A stretch of DNA of 64,000 bases from Saccharina japonica (GCA_008828725.1 MEHQ01002038.1:746208-810207), one strand, 5' to 3'; shown: positions 43,549 to 53,870, counted from the first letter of the stretch. Numbers and translations are program-made. Notes: generated from the letters alone by a model not told the origin.

Positions 43549-45088
43549 ACAAGGGCTCCGCTGCGCGGGCGGCTAACGCCGCCCGCTACGCTCGCGGAAG
43601 GAATAATAGAACCAAATGTGAAAAGGGTAAAAGAGGAGCATATATTATTGTAGCTGCAACTGGCGACTTGATAATGCCAAGAGCTCCATATGTATGACGG
43701 CAAATACAGGACAAAACCGATAGTGTGGTGAACAACACGAAAAAATATCGCTAAAAGAAAGCAAAGCTTCGCTCCGAGGGCGGTTGACGCCGCCCGCTAC
43801 GCTCGCGCAAGGAAAGGGGCAGAAGAAGTCCACTATGTGTAAAGACCGACTTGAAAAGGCCAAAGAGGTTCATGGTGCAATGCAACGAAATACTTATTGC
43901 TGTACGCAACTGAACGTACAGTACCCGTCTACTGCTGTATTGTGATGCAGGAGTACTGGTATGCGGCATGTATGTGGCAAAGCAACTATCATACCTGTAC
44001 GGCGACAGCAGTTGTACACCACAAACAAAGCAAAAAACACAAACAAAGAACAAACAAACGTACAGGCGACTTGCAAATAAATGTATACGACAGTAGATCT
44101 CCATACTCCAGGACAACAAAGCTGTATGTTCGAAAGGAAGAGAAAGCACAGCAACATGGCTCGCAGGACGGCGCTGCGCTGCCTGCTAGGGGTGTGAATT
44201 GTGCCTTTTTCGTGACTGCTATGTGTGGTAGTACAACAACAGCAGTAGTAGTAGTACCTTCGATCTTTATATATATAGAGAGAGAGTATGAAAGAGAAAG
44301 CACAGCACAGCACGGGCGTCAATCAAGTGGTACAAAAATCCACAAAACTGAGAAAGACGTACATTACGTAATCGTACTCGAACAAAACGCTCCCCGCCCA
44401 CCCGCGATCACCTCGCCATCGATTCGGTCCGGGTCGAGCTCTACTGCCTCTCTGCCCCAGTGAGCCCCGTGGCCCACCTCGCGTGAAGCCCGGTACTCAC
44501 AGTGGCTCTCGTTCGCCCGCTCGAGGATGCTGATGCCTCTGTAAAAGTAATGTTTGTTCGATAAATAAAGCACCGCTTGAACTTGGCTTAAATGTTCTTT
44601 TATTACAGACAAAAATGATCATTATAATGTCGGACATACTGGATTCATTGCAGCAGCAGCAACAGCAAGAACCTTCATGCTCCCCTCGTGTCTCGATGGA
44701 GACGCCACGCCTAGCCACGAAAAAGCGACCGCGCTCCTTCTGACCCCACCTCTACTGGCCAGCGCCCTCCCATACCCGCGATAGTGCCGGGCTCGCACGC
44801 GCTGTCGTGCTCACTGGGTACACGCAGGAACCCGAAACCGGAAGAAAAGGGAAACATGATCTCGCCGACAAAGTAAAAACTGGTACCATAGGAAACAGGA
44901 AGCAGCAAGTAACGAAAATCGGAGAAAACAAAGAAAGCCAACAACCTCCGGAAGGCAAGTAACTTATCCTCCGGAACCTGCGGAAAGCAAATAACTTTTG
45001 CTTCGGCAATTAGAGGCTGAGAGTGGCTGTGAGGTGCCAAGATATGCCGAGGAAAGCTTCCGAACCAAAGAAGATAAAGCTATGTATT
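43549..45088 (+). repeat. 1.5-kb direct duplication, copy 2
   Basis: This is the second copy of 40146-41647, with both GC hairpins, a 38-aa counterpart of the small open frame, and a local 35-40-bp expansion around 44955-44998 (repeated GCGGAAAGCAAATAACTT-like units). Confidence 0.9.
44627..44743 (+). CDS. Small conserved open frame in duplication copy 2 (38 aa)
   Basis: It is the same as the frame at 41218 except for two fewer Gln, Gly to Glu, Asp to Glu and a synonymous Arg change. Differences between the copies here are mostly conservative or silent. The function is unknown. Confidence 0.3.
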   Translation: MSDILDSLQQQQQQEPSCSPRVSMETPRLATKKRPRSF

Positions 45089-45209
45089 GATATATTATGA
45101 TTTGCCTTTCGACACTGTGCAGGGCATTATTCATCGTTCAGAATGAAAAAGCTGACACAATTCGTCGAATATACCACCAATATCATCCATCAACCAATTA
45201 TCCTCCCTC

Positions 45210-45625
45210 CCCTGCGCATACGTACCCATTTGAATACGCACTACCACCCTTTACCCAAATATATTACCTGCTATATATAGCTCTATTCGCCGTGCGTCGA
45301 ATACCACCAATCTCGTCCAACCAATGATCCTCCCCTGCCCTGTTGTTGTTGTTGTTGTCTTCACTTTAAAAACCGTGCCGGTCTCTCTATCCAGTACCTC
45401 CATCTGTCCGTACTAATCCAACACTTGACACGGTCGATCCCCGTGGTCACAGGCTAACTTACCCAAAAAAGGTATACTGAAATAAAAGTGGAACCCGAAG
45501 GGTCCGCAAAGCGATCAAAGCCAGTCAAAAACAGATAGTCCTGCGCATACCCATTTGAATACGCACTACAAGTACCACCCTTCACCCAAATATTGTACCT
45601 GCTGCACATCTAATCGCCGTGCGTC
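45210..45625 (+). repeat. Two related ~85-bp segments
   Basis: CCATTTGAATACGCACTAC...ACCCAAATAT...CGCCGTGCGTC occurs at about 45220-45300 and again at 45550-45625. A short TTG run (45340-45357) lies between them. Confidence 0.65.
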
Positions 45626-45877
45626 CTACTCCGCATCTACAGTCCACCCCCCCCCAGGCCATGGGAAGTAATCCTCCCTCCTTCTCCCTTCTCCTGTCTC
45701 CCTCTGGCGGCCTGGCGGTCTCGATATTGGGATGTCTTGGGTGGCTACGTAGCCCAGCCCGGAAGCCGCACGCGGGCAGCGGCAACGGGAGTGCAGCGAT
45801 CGAGCTTCTGATTGAAGTCGCCGTGCCCCGGTCGGTGCTCATTTGGTTTGTTTTCTTATTATTATTGGGCCCACATG

Positions 45878-46122
45878 AAGCACAGGACAGCATATTTTTT
45901 ATAGTAAAAACACAACGCGCAGTAAGAAAAAGGCAGAGGCTGAAGTTTCAATTTTACAAGAAACTTGAACAAAAAAAAAAGAAATTTGGGAGTCGTTTCC
46001 TGAAGTTAAGTGTACCTGCTGTCTGTAAAAAAAAAAAAAAACGCTTCCGTTCTCAAAATTGGAAACCCCAGCATGGACCACTTATTTTCCCCGTTTCTTA
46101 TTCGGTATTGCTGAAACCAACT
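45878..46122 (+). mobile_element. Family D MITE-like element, decayed, abutting an exon
   Basis: GCACAGGACAGCATA, TTGGGAGTCGTTTCCTGAAG and CCCGTTTCTTATT are recognisable. Its right end lies only about 10 bases from the exon 2 acceptor at 46129, so it supplies part of the acceptor region. Confidence 0.5.
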
Positions 46123-46129
46123 GTGGCAG

Positions 46130-46431
46130 GTTTGGACCACTTGCTCCACCGGAAGACTAGAGGGGGCCAAGACCGGGACAACGAACATAAAGAGGAAGAG
46201 GAGGAGGAGCAGGGGGAAGAGGAGGAGGAGGAAGAGATAGTCGAGCTGCGTGTTGCGTGCTTCATGGGCCTGGTCTCCTTCCTGGCGGGCAGGGCGGAAG
46301 TCCTGAGAGTCGAACCCCGCCTCACGAGACGCCTCCACAACGCGGTGGCTCGATCGATGATACAGAGCGCCACGCTCACCGAGCAGCCGTTGACAGCAGC
46401 CGGCTTGGACGGGACCGGCGAGGTTATCCAG
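46130..46431 (+). CDS. Subtilisin-like (S8) peptidase, exon 2: approach to the catalytic Asp
   Basis: After AACTGTGGCAG the exon enters in phase 1 (completing a Gly codon) and reads LDHLLHRKTRG, an acidic Glu run, then VEPRLTRRLHNAVARSMIQS and PLTAAGLDGTGEVIQ. The last part is the classic lead-in to the subtilase catalytic Asp (GxGxxVxVxDTG), completed across the next junction. It ends phase 0 at a CAG/GTGAGG donor. Frame agreement with exon 1 across an 8.2-kb intron and with exon 3 supports the chain. The Glu run looks like a microsatellite insertion in a surface loop. Confidence 0.8.
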
Positions 46432-46477
46432 GTGAGGATGAGAGGCATGCACGAGGGGGGAAGGGGGGAAAGGTGGA

Positions 46478-46650
46478 GTGTACTTCATATTCATGCATGG
46501 GCGTAGTCGTATGACCATAGAGGGAGGGGGGGGGGGGTTACTCGTGTCGTGCAAGGCCGTAGTCGTATGACCATAGACCCTCTCGTCCTTACATACAACG
46601 CCGGGACGGAGCATGTCGGGTTTTCACCGACCCGGCAGAGAGGGGGGAAG
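46478..46650 (-). repeat. Family B dispersed repeats, inverted pair
   Basis: Two tandem inverted copies occur: one with the TACTTCATATTCATGCATGG tail, the second with TACTCGTGTCGTGCAAGG and a reversed core, each headed by a G run. Confidence 0.75.
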
Positions 46651-46939
46651 GGGGGGGAGAGTTTTCTTGGTTGGTTGTTTTTGAAGCAATCGGACATATC
46701 ATGATCTACTGCTACGAGTACAGCCGTTGTTACCGGAGAGCGTTTTTTTTCAGATTTATTAGGCTTTTCGGCGATCTTGAAAGGGCTCAGTACGTTTTGG
46801 CGCCCTCAAAACTACTCCTCGAATTTCTGAAATTCGCATTTATTTGCTCGTTGCTTAGGTCGTCGACACCCGACTGGACGTGGTGCTACTAAACTATTTT
46901 TCTTCGTATGAATAGCTCGATGATATTTCTACTGTACGC

Positions 46940-47053
46940 CTACTGCTGTTGCTTCTATTACTGCTAGTTCGACTACTGCTGCTGCTGTTGCTTCTATTAC
47001 TGCTAGTTCGACTACTGCCGCTGCTGCTACTACTGCTGCTACTACTGCTGCTG

Positions 47054-47148
<95 letters not shown>

Positions 47149-47155
47149 GCTTGTA
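46940..47155 (+). repeat. CTG/CTA microsatellite in intron 2
   Basis: Interrupted CTG/CTA triplets are followed by about 35 perfect CTA triplets (47050-47145). Confidence 0.95.
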
Positions 47156-47615
47156 CACAGCAGTCACACATCATTCATGCGTCAAAGCTGAGGCGACATG
47201 AAGTATTTGACTTTATGGGCAATCTGCTACATATGCCCCACTCGCACATCGTCTCCTATGCTGTTTTTTTTAAAGGGTTTATGATCCGGGGATGAGATCC
47301 TATCCTCCCCGGGCGGCGTTCTTTTCGATTGTTTCACACAAAATTCAAGTAACGACAGAGCTAAATATCACCCACACGTGTACTCTACTTATTGTAACAG
47401 CTATATTTATACCGGCATGATTTTTGATCCGGAGATTGGACACTATCGTCCCCGGGTGACACCCCTTTTGAAGGGATTCACACTCACTCCCTTTTTTAAT
47501 GGATTCCCCACTCACTCCCAAGTCCTTAATGAATACACCAGATGTACTCCTCCCACACACACCCTTAACCAACTTTGGTACTCGCTTTATTTATTTTGTT
47601 ATATATACCTGGCAG

Positions 47616-48346
47616 GTGGTTGACACCGGGTTGGACGAGACATCGTGCTACTTTATCGACGGCGACGGCGAGCAGGTCCCTCATGGGCACTACTTCGAAG
47701 AGCTAGGGGTAGAACCGAAGACCCCCGCCCCCTCCTTCTTCTCCCCCCCCTCCTCCTTCACCCCTCCCAGCTACCCCCCTCCTCTCCTCCTCCTCCCCTC
47801 CTCACCCTCTCTCCCCCTCCTCCTCCTCCTCCTCCTCCTCCTCCTCCTCCTCCTCCTCCTCCTCCTCCTCCCCCTCCCCCTCCTCCTTCTCCTCCTCCTC
47901 CTCCTCCTCCTCCTCCTCCTCCTCCTCCTCCTCCTCCTCCTCCTCCTCCTCCTCCTCCTTCTCCTCCCCCTCCCCCCTCCTCCTCCTTCTTGCCCCCAAC
48001 CCCGACGTACCTCACCCCCTCCCCGCTGTCCTTCTACGCCCCCACCACTGGGGGTTACACCTCGATCTGGCCGGCCCCGACGTACTACTACGGATACACC
48101 ACGTCTTCAAGGTTTGAGTTTGGTAATGGAGGTGCTGCTGCTGCTGGCGGCGATGGCGTCGGCAGCGACTCGATTGGGTCGTCGGCTTCGCCAGGAGAGG
48201 CTCGTGGTGGTGGTGGTGGTGGTATTGGTGCGGCCGCCGCCTCGACTTCGGCGTCCCAGTCTTCCTCTTCGATTACGCTTTTTGGTTATCACGTGGAAGG
48301 CGTGTTCGCTGGAGGGGACTTTTCGTTTTACCCCGAGAGACGGAAG
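47616..48346 (+). CDS. Subtilisin-like (S8) peptidase, exon 3: catalytic Asp
   Basis: The exon begins VVDTGLDETSCYFIDGDGEQ, where Asp of DTG is the catalytic aspartate; GLD and the following Cys-Phe/Tyr are typical of this S8 group. A long CCT microsatellite (47818-47975) then codes poly-Leu or poly-Pro depending on frame. After it the plausible frame is +2 relative to the start: TYLTPSPLSFYAPTTGG, TSIWPAPTYYYGYTT, and an end FSFYPERRK, which resembles the family's RRKVV segment. So the exon cannot be read through in one frame as given. Either the repeat length is mis-assembled, a small intron hides in the repeat, or the gene is broken. The donor AAG/GTGATT follows. Confidence 0.7.
47818..47975 (+). 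repeat. CCT microsatellite within exon 3
   Basis: Around 50 CCT/CTC triplets with few interruptions occur; the reading frame differs on its two sides. Confidence 0.9.
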
Positions 48347-48394
48347 GTGATTTTGTTTTCGTTTTTGATGATGCTGCTGCTCGTGTGCTCGTAA

Positions 48395-48552
48395 TTTGTT
48401 TTATTTGTTTTATTTGTTTTATTTGTTTTATTTGTTTTATTTGTTTTGTTCGTTTTATTTGTTTTATTTGTGTTATTTGTTTTATTTGTTTTATTTGTTT
48501 TATTTGTTTTATTTGTTTTATTTGTTTTATTTGTTTTATTTGTTTTATTTGT
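48395..48552 (+). repeat. 10-bp minisatellite TTTTATTTGT
   Basis: About 16 copies with few variants lie directly after exon 3. Confidence 0.95.
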
Positions 48553-48891
48553 CTCCCGACAATGTGCAGGACACTATCCAATCAGATTGGAAACATAGCG
48601 CATGTTTCGTGGAATGTCACAAAATCGCATTGTTCATGATGGAGTTGTTGTTTTGATTGTTTTTTTGTTTCGTGATTTATTTGATGAGTATGATGAATAC
48701 TGCAGTATTTTGGTGAATATTTTGATGATGGTGATGCTTTTGTTTGGGTGTAAGGTTAGTTCTTATGCGGTCGGATACGTGGATAACAAAAAAAGCCGAT
48801 TTCCGATTGGAGACACAAACGGGCTTCCTTATACTGTTGAAAACTAGCCTTTTCGATCCCACCTTTCTCGATGGAGCAATCCGATCCACGC

Positions 48892-48925
48892 ATCCCGTCG
48901 AAAAACTCGAGTTTTTCGACGGGAT
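48892..48925. repeat. Perfect 34-bp palindrome
   Basis: The half-site ATCCCGTCGAAAAACTC pairs exactly with its complement around a central CTCGAG. Weaker inverted homology extends outward to about 48868-48948 (AATCCGATCCAC versus GTGGATTGGATT), so it is probably the core of a decayed foldback element. Confidence 0.85.
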
Positions 48926-49073
48926 TTATTTGTGGATTGGATTTCTCGATAAAATATGTTTTTGAAGCCCACCACAAAAAATCGCTTGACCGTGTTCTCT
49001 CCACCCCTCGAAACACACGGTCACACCACACAGCAGCGGCCTAAACACCTCTCCGATGCTGGGGTAACTGATA

Positions 49074-49104
<31 letters not shown>

Positions 49105-49245
49105 CACAGCGCAGCACCTCCTGGAGAACCCGCGAGCAGGACACGAATCAGTTTTCAACTCTCCTATATCAATAGCAACAAAAAAGCAGCAAACATCGAT
49201 CCGATTGTGAACGACATGATTGCATCCCCTCCCTCGACCCCTCCC

Positions 49246-49325
49246 NCCGAAACCGTCATTCCGAAACCGCCATTCCGAAACCGTCATTCCGAAACCGTCA
49301 TTCCGAAACCGTCATTCCGAGAACG
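49246..49325. other. Single-N join beside a short tandem repeat
   Basis: The N at 49246 is followed by about five copies of CCGAAACCGTCATT and then the end of an inverted family A copy (to about 49372). The peptidase exon(s) with the catalytic His and the oxyanion Asn should lie between 48347 and 49891 and are not found, so sequence is probably missing here. Confidence 0.6.
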
Positions 49326-49799
49326 TTTCAGCCAAAAAACGGTACGAGTACCTCCATCGCAGCAGGCGTCTGGGCCATGCACTACTTTCGGAACCTTAGT
49401 TGTACCTGTGTGTGTTTTTTTTTAATACTCAGCATGCGCAGTGCTGACGTGGTACTACTCAGTATTCATACTGCATTATTATATATTTAAAAGTATACAG
49501 CAGTTGATGTGTTCTACATACCTTCGCACGGCGATCTGGCTGTTGCCTCGATACGATTCATTGCACATCATTATCCTATACGCTGTTCCATCTTGTTTCG
49601 AAATGTGTTGGCCTCGTTAATTCTTCTTCATCACGATGTTTCGTGACAATGTTTGTTTAATTTAATGTTTCTGTCATACCCCCCCCCCCCTGTGCTCCGT
49701 TCGAAGAGGGAATGGGTGGTCCAATGGTAATCATGATCTTGAGACAAGGCACCACTAAATGCCACGCCCCTCCCCCGCCCTCCCCCTCCCCTCTTTCCC

Positions 49800-49864
49800 T
49801 CTCCTTCCCCCCATGTGTCATATCGACTACGGCCATGCATGAAAATGAAATACCCCCCCCCCCC
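49800..49864 (+). repeat. Family B dispersed repeat, partial
   Basis: Only the right end (ACTACGGCCATGCATGAAAA and a C run) is present. Confidence 0.6.
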
Positions 49865-49891
49865 CTCCAACAACAACGCCTTTTTGTACAG

Positions 49892-49996
49892 ATCTACTCT
49901 GCTGCTGGTGATGGTTCTGACACCCATTCGTGCAGGCTGTGGGCGTACGCGGGCACATCCATGGCTTGTCCCATCGTGGCGGGTGCTGCGGCTATG
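49892..49996 (+). CDS. Subtilisin-like (S8) peptidase, exon with the catalytic Ser
   Basis: This 105-nt exon (35 codons, phase 0 on both sides) lies between TTTTTGTACAG and ATG/GTAAGA. It encodes IYSAAGDGSDTHSC and WAYAGTSMACPIVAGAAAM. GTSMACPxVAG is the signature around the nucleophilic Ser of S8 peptidases, with the active Ser in GTSM. Small exons of this kind agree with the heavily split gene. The preceding VAPG segment expected in the family must lie in an exon not found in this assembly. Confidence 0.9.
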
Positions 49997-50021
49997 GTAA
50001 GACACCTTAAGTTCGCGATAC

Positions 50022-50294
50022 GTACAGTGCAGGACACCTAATAAGAAACAGGGTAATCAGAAAGTCAGACTTGATATTTTAGAGGGAAATAAGAGAATCG
50101 AGAGTGTTTATATTGGAATTAGTGTAGAAAGCACCCTCTCTAAAAAAAAAAAAAACCAGCGCTTAGAGGGAAATAAGACTATCGGGAGTGGTTATCTCGG
50201 AATTAGTGTAGAAAGCACCCTCTCTCTCAAATAAGAAACCCCCAGCCTGGGCCAGTTTTCCTGTTTCTTATTAGGTGTCCTCTACTACTGCTGT
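50022..50294 (+). mobile_element. Family D MITE-like element with internal duplication
   Basis: The ends are ACAGTGCAGGACACCTAATA and TATTAGGTGTCCTCTACTAC. The interior segment GGAAATAAGA...AGTGTAGAAAGCACCCTCTC occurs twice, separated by an A run. Confidence 0.75.
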
Positions 50295-50348
50295 AGAAGA
50301 CCATCGCAGTTTTGACCCCCATGGCTGGTGGCCCCAACCCAACACTAT

Positions 50349-50460
50349 TACGGAGAACCATAGTAAACACTAGTAAATAGGACCAATTTTTTTCAGTAAA
50401 AATAGGTGAATATATAGTTTTTTATGTGTACCGTAGGTCCTATTTATTATTGCATCATTA
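50349..50460 (+). mobile_element. Family I mini-element
   Basis: ACCATAGTAAACACTAGTAA and TAAATAGGACC face GGTCCTATTTATTA. It is related to the 76-bp copy at 14756. Confidence 0.55.
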
Positions 50461-50504
50461 GCCCACCCCGTAACAAAGCTGCTGCTGCCGCCTGTAGTAC
50501 GTAG

Positions 50505-50870
50505 TGACTATATATGCTAGAAGACCGGGGTCTTGACGCCTTGACTGACCGCACCAACACTAAAACTAGTATAAAGTTGTCTCGGGAGACCGCGGGTTGA
50601 CCGCTTGACTGACCGCCCTCTGCACTAAAACTGAGTATAAAATACACTAGGAAACCGCGGTTTGACGCCTTGACTGACCACCCTTACACTAAAACTAGTA
50701 TAAATTAGGCTAGGATACCGCGGTTTGACGCCTTGACTGACCGCCCTTAACACTGAAACTAGTATAAATTTTTCTAGGGAGACCGCGGTTTGACCGCTCG
50801 ACTGACCGGGCCCTCTACACTAAAACTAGTATATTCAAGGAAGAAGAGGGCTCTGACGCGCCCCAAATGA
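50505..50870 (-). repeat. Family J 63-bp minisatellite, inverted orientation
   Basis: Five to six decayed units contain GACCGCGGTTTGACGCCTTG and CACTAAAACTAGTATAAA, the complement of the unit found downstream of the gene. Confidence 0.85.
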
Positions 50871-51124
50871 CCGACCTCCTGACACAGTTTGACGGCGAGA
50901 GCGGTATTTCACCCCGGCTAACATGAAGGGGGGGGGGGGGCGTGTTTGCGGTACATTTTCTCGCTCAGATCAGATAGACCCCGCACTTCATGCTGTAGAT
51001 ATTTCGGGAAGTATATCTGCCTGGTCTATGCGATCTTAATTCACTCGAAACTGTTTCCGGGTGGGAGTCGTTTTTCCGGGGTTGGATCTGAAACTGCAGA
51101 TATCCTGCACATCGTCTTGTCATC

Positions 51125-51450
51125 ACGGCAGATCTAGATCCTGATCTAGATCCTCATGTCCTGATCTAGAACCTTTATGTCCTGATCTAGATCCTTATAT
51201 CCTCATCTACATCATTTTATTCTGATCTAAATCCTTATGTCCTGATCTGGATCCTTATATCCTGATATAGATCCTTGTATCCCGATCCAGATCCTGACAT
51301 CTTGATCAAGATCCATATATCCTGGTAGATCCATGTATCCTGATATATATCCCTATATCTTGATCTACTGTAGATCCTATTATCCTGATCTAGATCCTTA
51401 AATCCTATCTAGATCCTTATATCCTGATCTAGGTTCTGGTTTAGATCATG
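51125..51450 (+). repeat. Minisatellite, ~18-bp unit
   Basis: About 17 copies of the type CCTGATCTAGATCCTTATAT are present. Confidence 0.9.
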
Positions 51451-51800
51451 ATCTATCTGTTCGATACGTGGTACTTTTCCAAAACATTTTAACATTGTAC
51501 CGACAGCACCAAGTGACGTCAAGGGATCACCGCTTCTTTTCCCTCTGAATATTCGGCCGTTGCTCCCCCAGACAGTGCGTTGGTTCATTTTTTGCTGGTT
51601 TTATTGCAAGCGCGCTGTCACGGTTTTAACGTTCTAGTCTATATCTCCCCCGCTTCCTTCCGCCCCCCCCCCCCTCCCCCCCCCTCCCTCGCCTTCGGCC
51701 TCCCGGCCCTCCCTTTCTTGCCCCTCTATCGAACACTTTCGCTCGCTTTTGTCTGCGATTTCGCAACCGCCCCAACCCCCCCCCCCCCTTCCCATTCCAG

Positions 51801-52833
51801 GTGCGCCATAAACTTCGTGGATGACACCTTTTACGTGCTGACGCAACAAGAGCGGGGATGGTGCCCGTGACAACCGCCTCGCTCCCTGCGAGGCGTTTTC
51901 GCCCCCCCGCACGGTAAGGTAGCGGAACCCCATGACAAGGCTGCACACCTCGGGCATATGAATTGCGTCTGGATTGGTGCCTTTGGATATGCACGTAGCG
52001 ACACGTAGCAATACTTTCCGTGAAAGAGTGTTTCGCTAACGGGTATAATCCTGATCTGTGTGATCTGTATGATCTGTATGGTATGTATGGTCTGTATGAT
52101 CTGTATGATATGTACGATATGTATGATAAGTATGATCTGTATGATATGTATCATATGTATGGTCTGTATGATCTGTATGGTCTGTATGATTTTTGTATGA
52201 TCTTTATGATCTGTATGGTCTGTATGATCTGTATGATGTGTATGATGTGTATGATCTGTATGATCTGTATGGTCTGTATGGATCTGTATGATCTGTATGA
52301 TCTGTATGATCTGTATGATCTGTATGATCTGTATAATCCGAATGATCTGTATGATATGTATGATCTGGATGATCTGTATGGTCTGCATGATCTGTATGAT
52401 CTGTATGATCTGTATGATCTATATGATCTATATGATCTGTATGCTCTGTATGGTTTGCATGATCTGTATGGTCTGCATGATCTGTATGACATGTATGATC
52501 TGTATGATCTGTATGATCTGTATGATCTGTATGATCTGTATGATCTGTATGGTCTGCATGATCTGTATGATATGTATGATCTGCATGATATGTATGATAT
52601 GTATGATCTGTATGATCTGTATGATATGTATGATATGTATGATCTGTATGCTCTGTATGGTCTGCATGATCTGTATGGTCTGCATGATCTGTATGATATG
52701 TATGATATGTATGATCTGTAGGATCTGTGTGATCTTGTATGATCTTGTATGATCTGTATGATCTTGTATGATCTGTATGATCTGTATGATCTGTATGATA
52801 TGTGTGATCTAGCTCATGTTGCCGGGTGGGAGC
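51801..52833 (+). repeat. Degraded duplicate of the next exon and its following array
   Basis: It begins with a real acceptor context (CCCATTCCAG) and a corrupted copy of the exon at 52835 (about 51801-51913). It continues with the same 3' intron sequence, a GATCTGTAT array, and ends CTCATGTTGCCGGGTGGGAGC-like at the N (52834). The order is identical to 52835-53717. Many single-base indels separate the copies, and the N lies exactly between them. This is probably a false duplication from noisy read filling. Confidence 0.75.
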
Positions 52834-52834
52834 N

Positions 52835-52949
52835 GCGCCAATACTTCGTGGATGACACCTTTTACGTGGCTGACGCAACAGAGCGGGGATGGTGCCGTGA
52901 CAACCCCTCGCTCTGCGAGGCGTTTTCGCCCTCCTCCGCAACGGTCAAG
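52835..52949 (+). CDS. Subtilisin-like (S8) peptidase, exon after the catalytic Ser
   Basis: It reads RQYFVDDTFYVADATERGW, CRDNPSLCEAF and SSATVK, then an AAG/GTAAGC donor in phase 0. In S8 relatives the Ser helix continues 'AAAMVRQYF', so this exon joins directly to the Ser exon at 49996. The first one or two bases and the acceptor are replaced by the N join; the upstream copy preserves an intact acceptor at 51800. Two Cys residues may form a disulphide. Confidence 0.8.
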
Positions 52950-53059
52950 GTAAGCGGACCCCTGACAAGGCTGCACACCTCGGGCATATGATTGGTTGGA
53001 TTGGTGCCTTTGTATGCACGTAGCGATCTACTGTAGATCTTCCGGGGCGGGTATATTCC

Positions 53060-53717
53060 TGATCTGTGTGATCTGTATGATCTGTATGGTATGTATGATC
53101 TGTATTATATGTACGATCTGTGTGATCTGCATGATCTGATGATATGTACGATCTGTATGATCTGCATGATCTGATGATATGTATGATCTGTATGATCTGT
53201 ACGATTGGTGTGATCTGTATGATCTGTACGATCGGTGTGATCTGTACGATCTGTATGATCTGTCTGATCTGTATGATATGTATGATATGTGTGATCTGTA
53301 CGATCTGTACGATCTGTATGATATGTATTATTTGTACTATCTGTACGATCTATATGATCTGTATGTACTGTATGATCTGTACGATTTGTATGATCTGTAC
53401 GATAGGTGTGATCTGTACGATGTGTATGATCTGTATGATCTGTATGATTTGTTTGATATGTATGATCTGTATGATCTGTATGATCTGTATGATGTGTACG
53501 ATCTGTGCGATCTATATGATCTGTATGTACGATCTGCATACGGTTGGTATGATCTGTATGATCTGTATGATCTGTATGACCTGATCTGTACGATCTGTAC
53601 GATATCTATGATCTGTACGATCTATATGATCTGTATGTACGATCTATATACGATTGGTATGATCTGTATGATCTGTATGATCTGTATGACCTAGCTCATG
53701 CTGCCGGGTGGGAGCTA
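53060..53717 (+). repeat. GATCTGTAT 9-bp minisatellite
   Basis: About 70 copies with GATCTGTAC, GATATGTAT and similar variants end in CTCATGCTGCCGGGTGGGAG. The earlier block (52050-52800) is the same array. A short version precedes exon 3 of the first gene (4297-4345). Confidence 0.9.
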
Positions 53718-53719
53718 CA

Positions 53720-53870
53720 TATTCTGCATGACCTAGGGCATGCTTCCTGGGTTTGATTTGTACTATATACAGATCCTCCACAGTATAGCATAGCGGCAGA
53801 TTAGGTTCTAGATGGCCTAAATGATCTAGATGATCTGTCTGTATATGATATATATGTGGGCCCAAAAAAA
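53720..53870 (-). repeat. Dispersed repeat H, copy 2
   Basis: It is the reverse complement of 22525-22662, sharing GGCATGCTTCC, CGGCAGATTAGG and GATCTGTCTG. Confidence 0.55.

Noticed and set aside
45640-45850. Possible extra peptidase exon with a GC-rich open frame
   Set aside because: Exon 1 and the exon at 46130 already match in phase 1. A join from exon 1 into this segment meets a stop at once, and no family motif is visible.
47645-48394. Long open frames of poly-Pro, poly-Leu, poly-Glu or poly-Gly on both strands
   Set aside because: They are translations of the CCT microsatellite. Only the exon edges carry real peptidase sequence.
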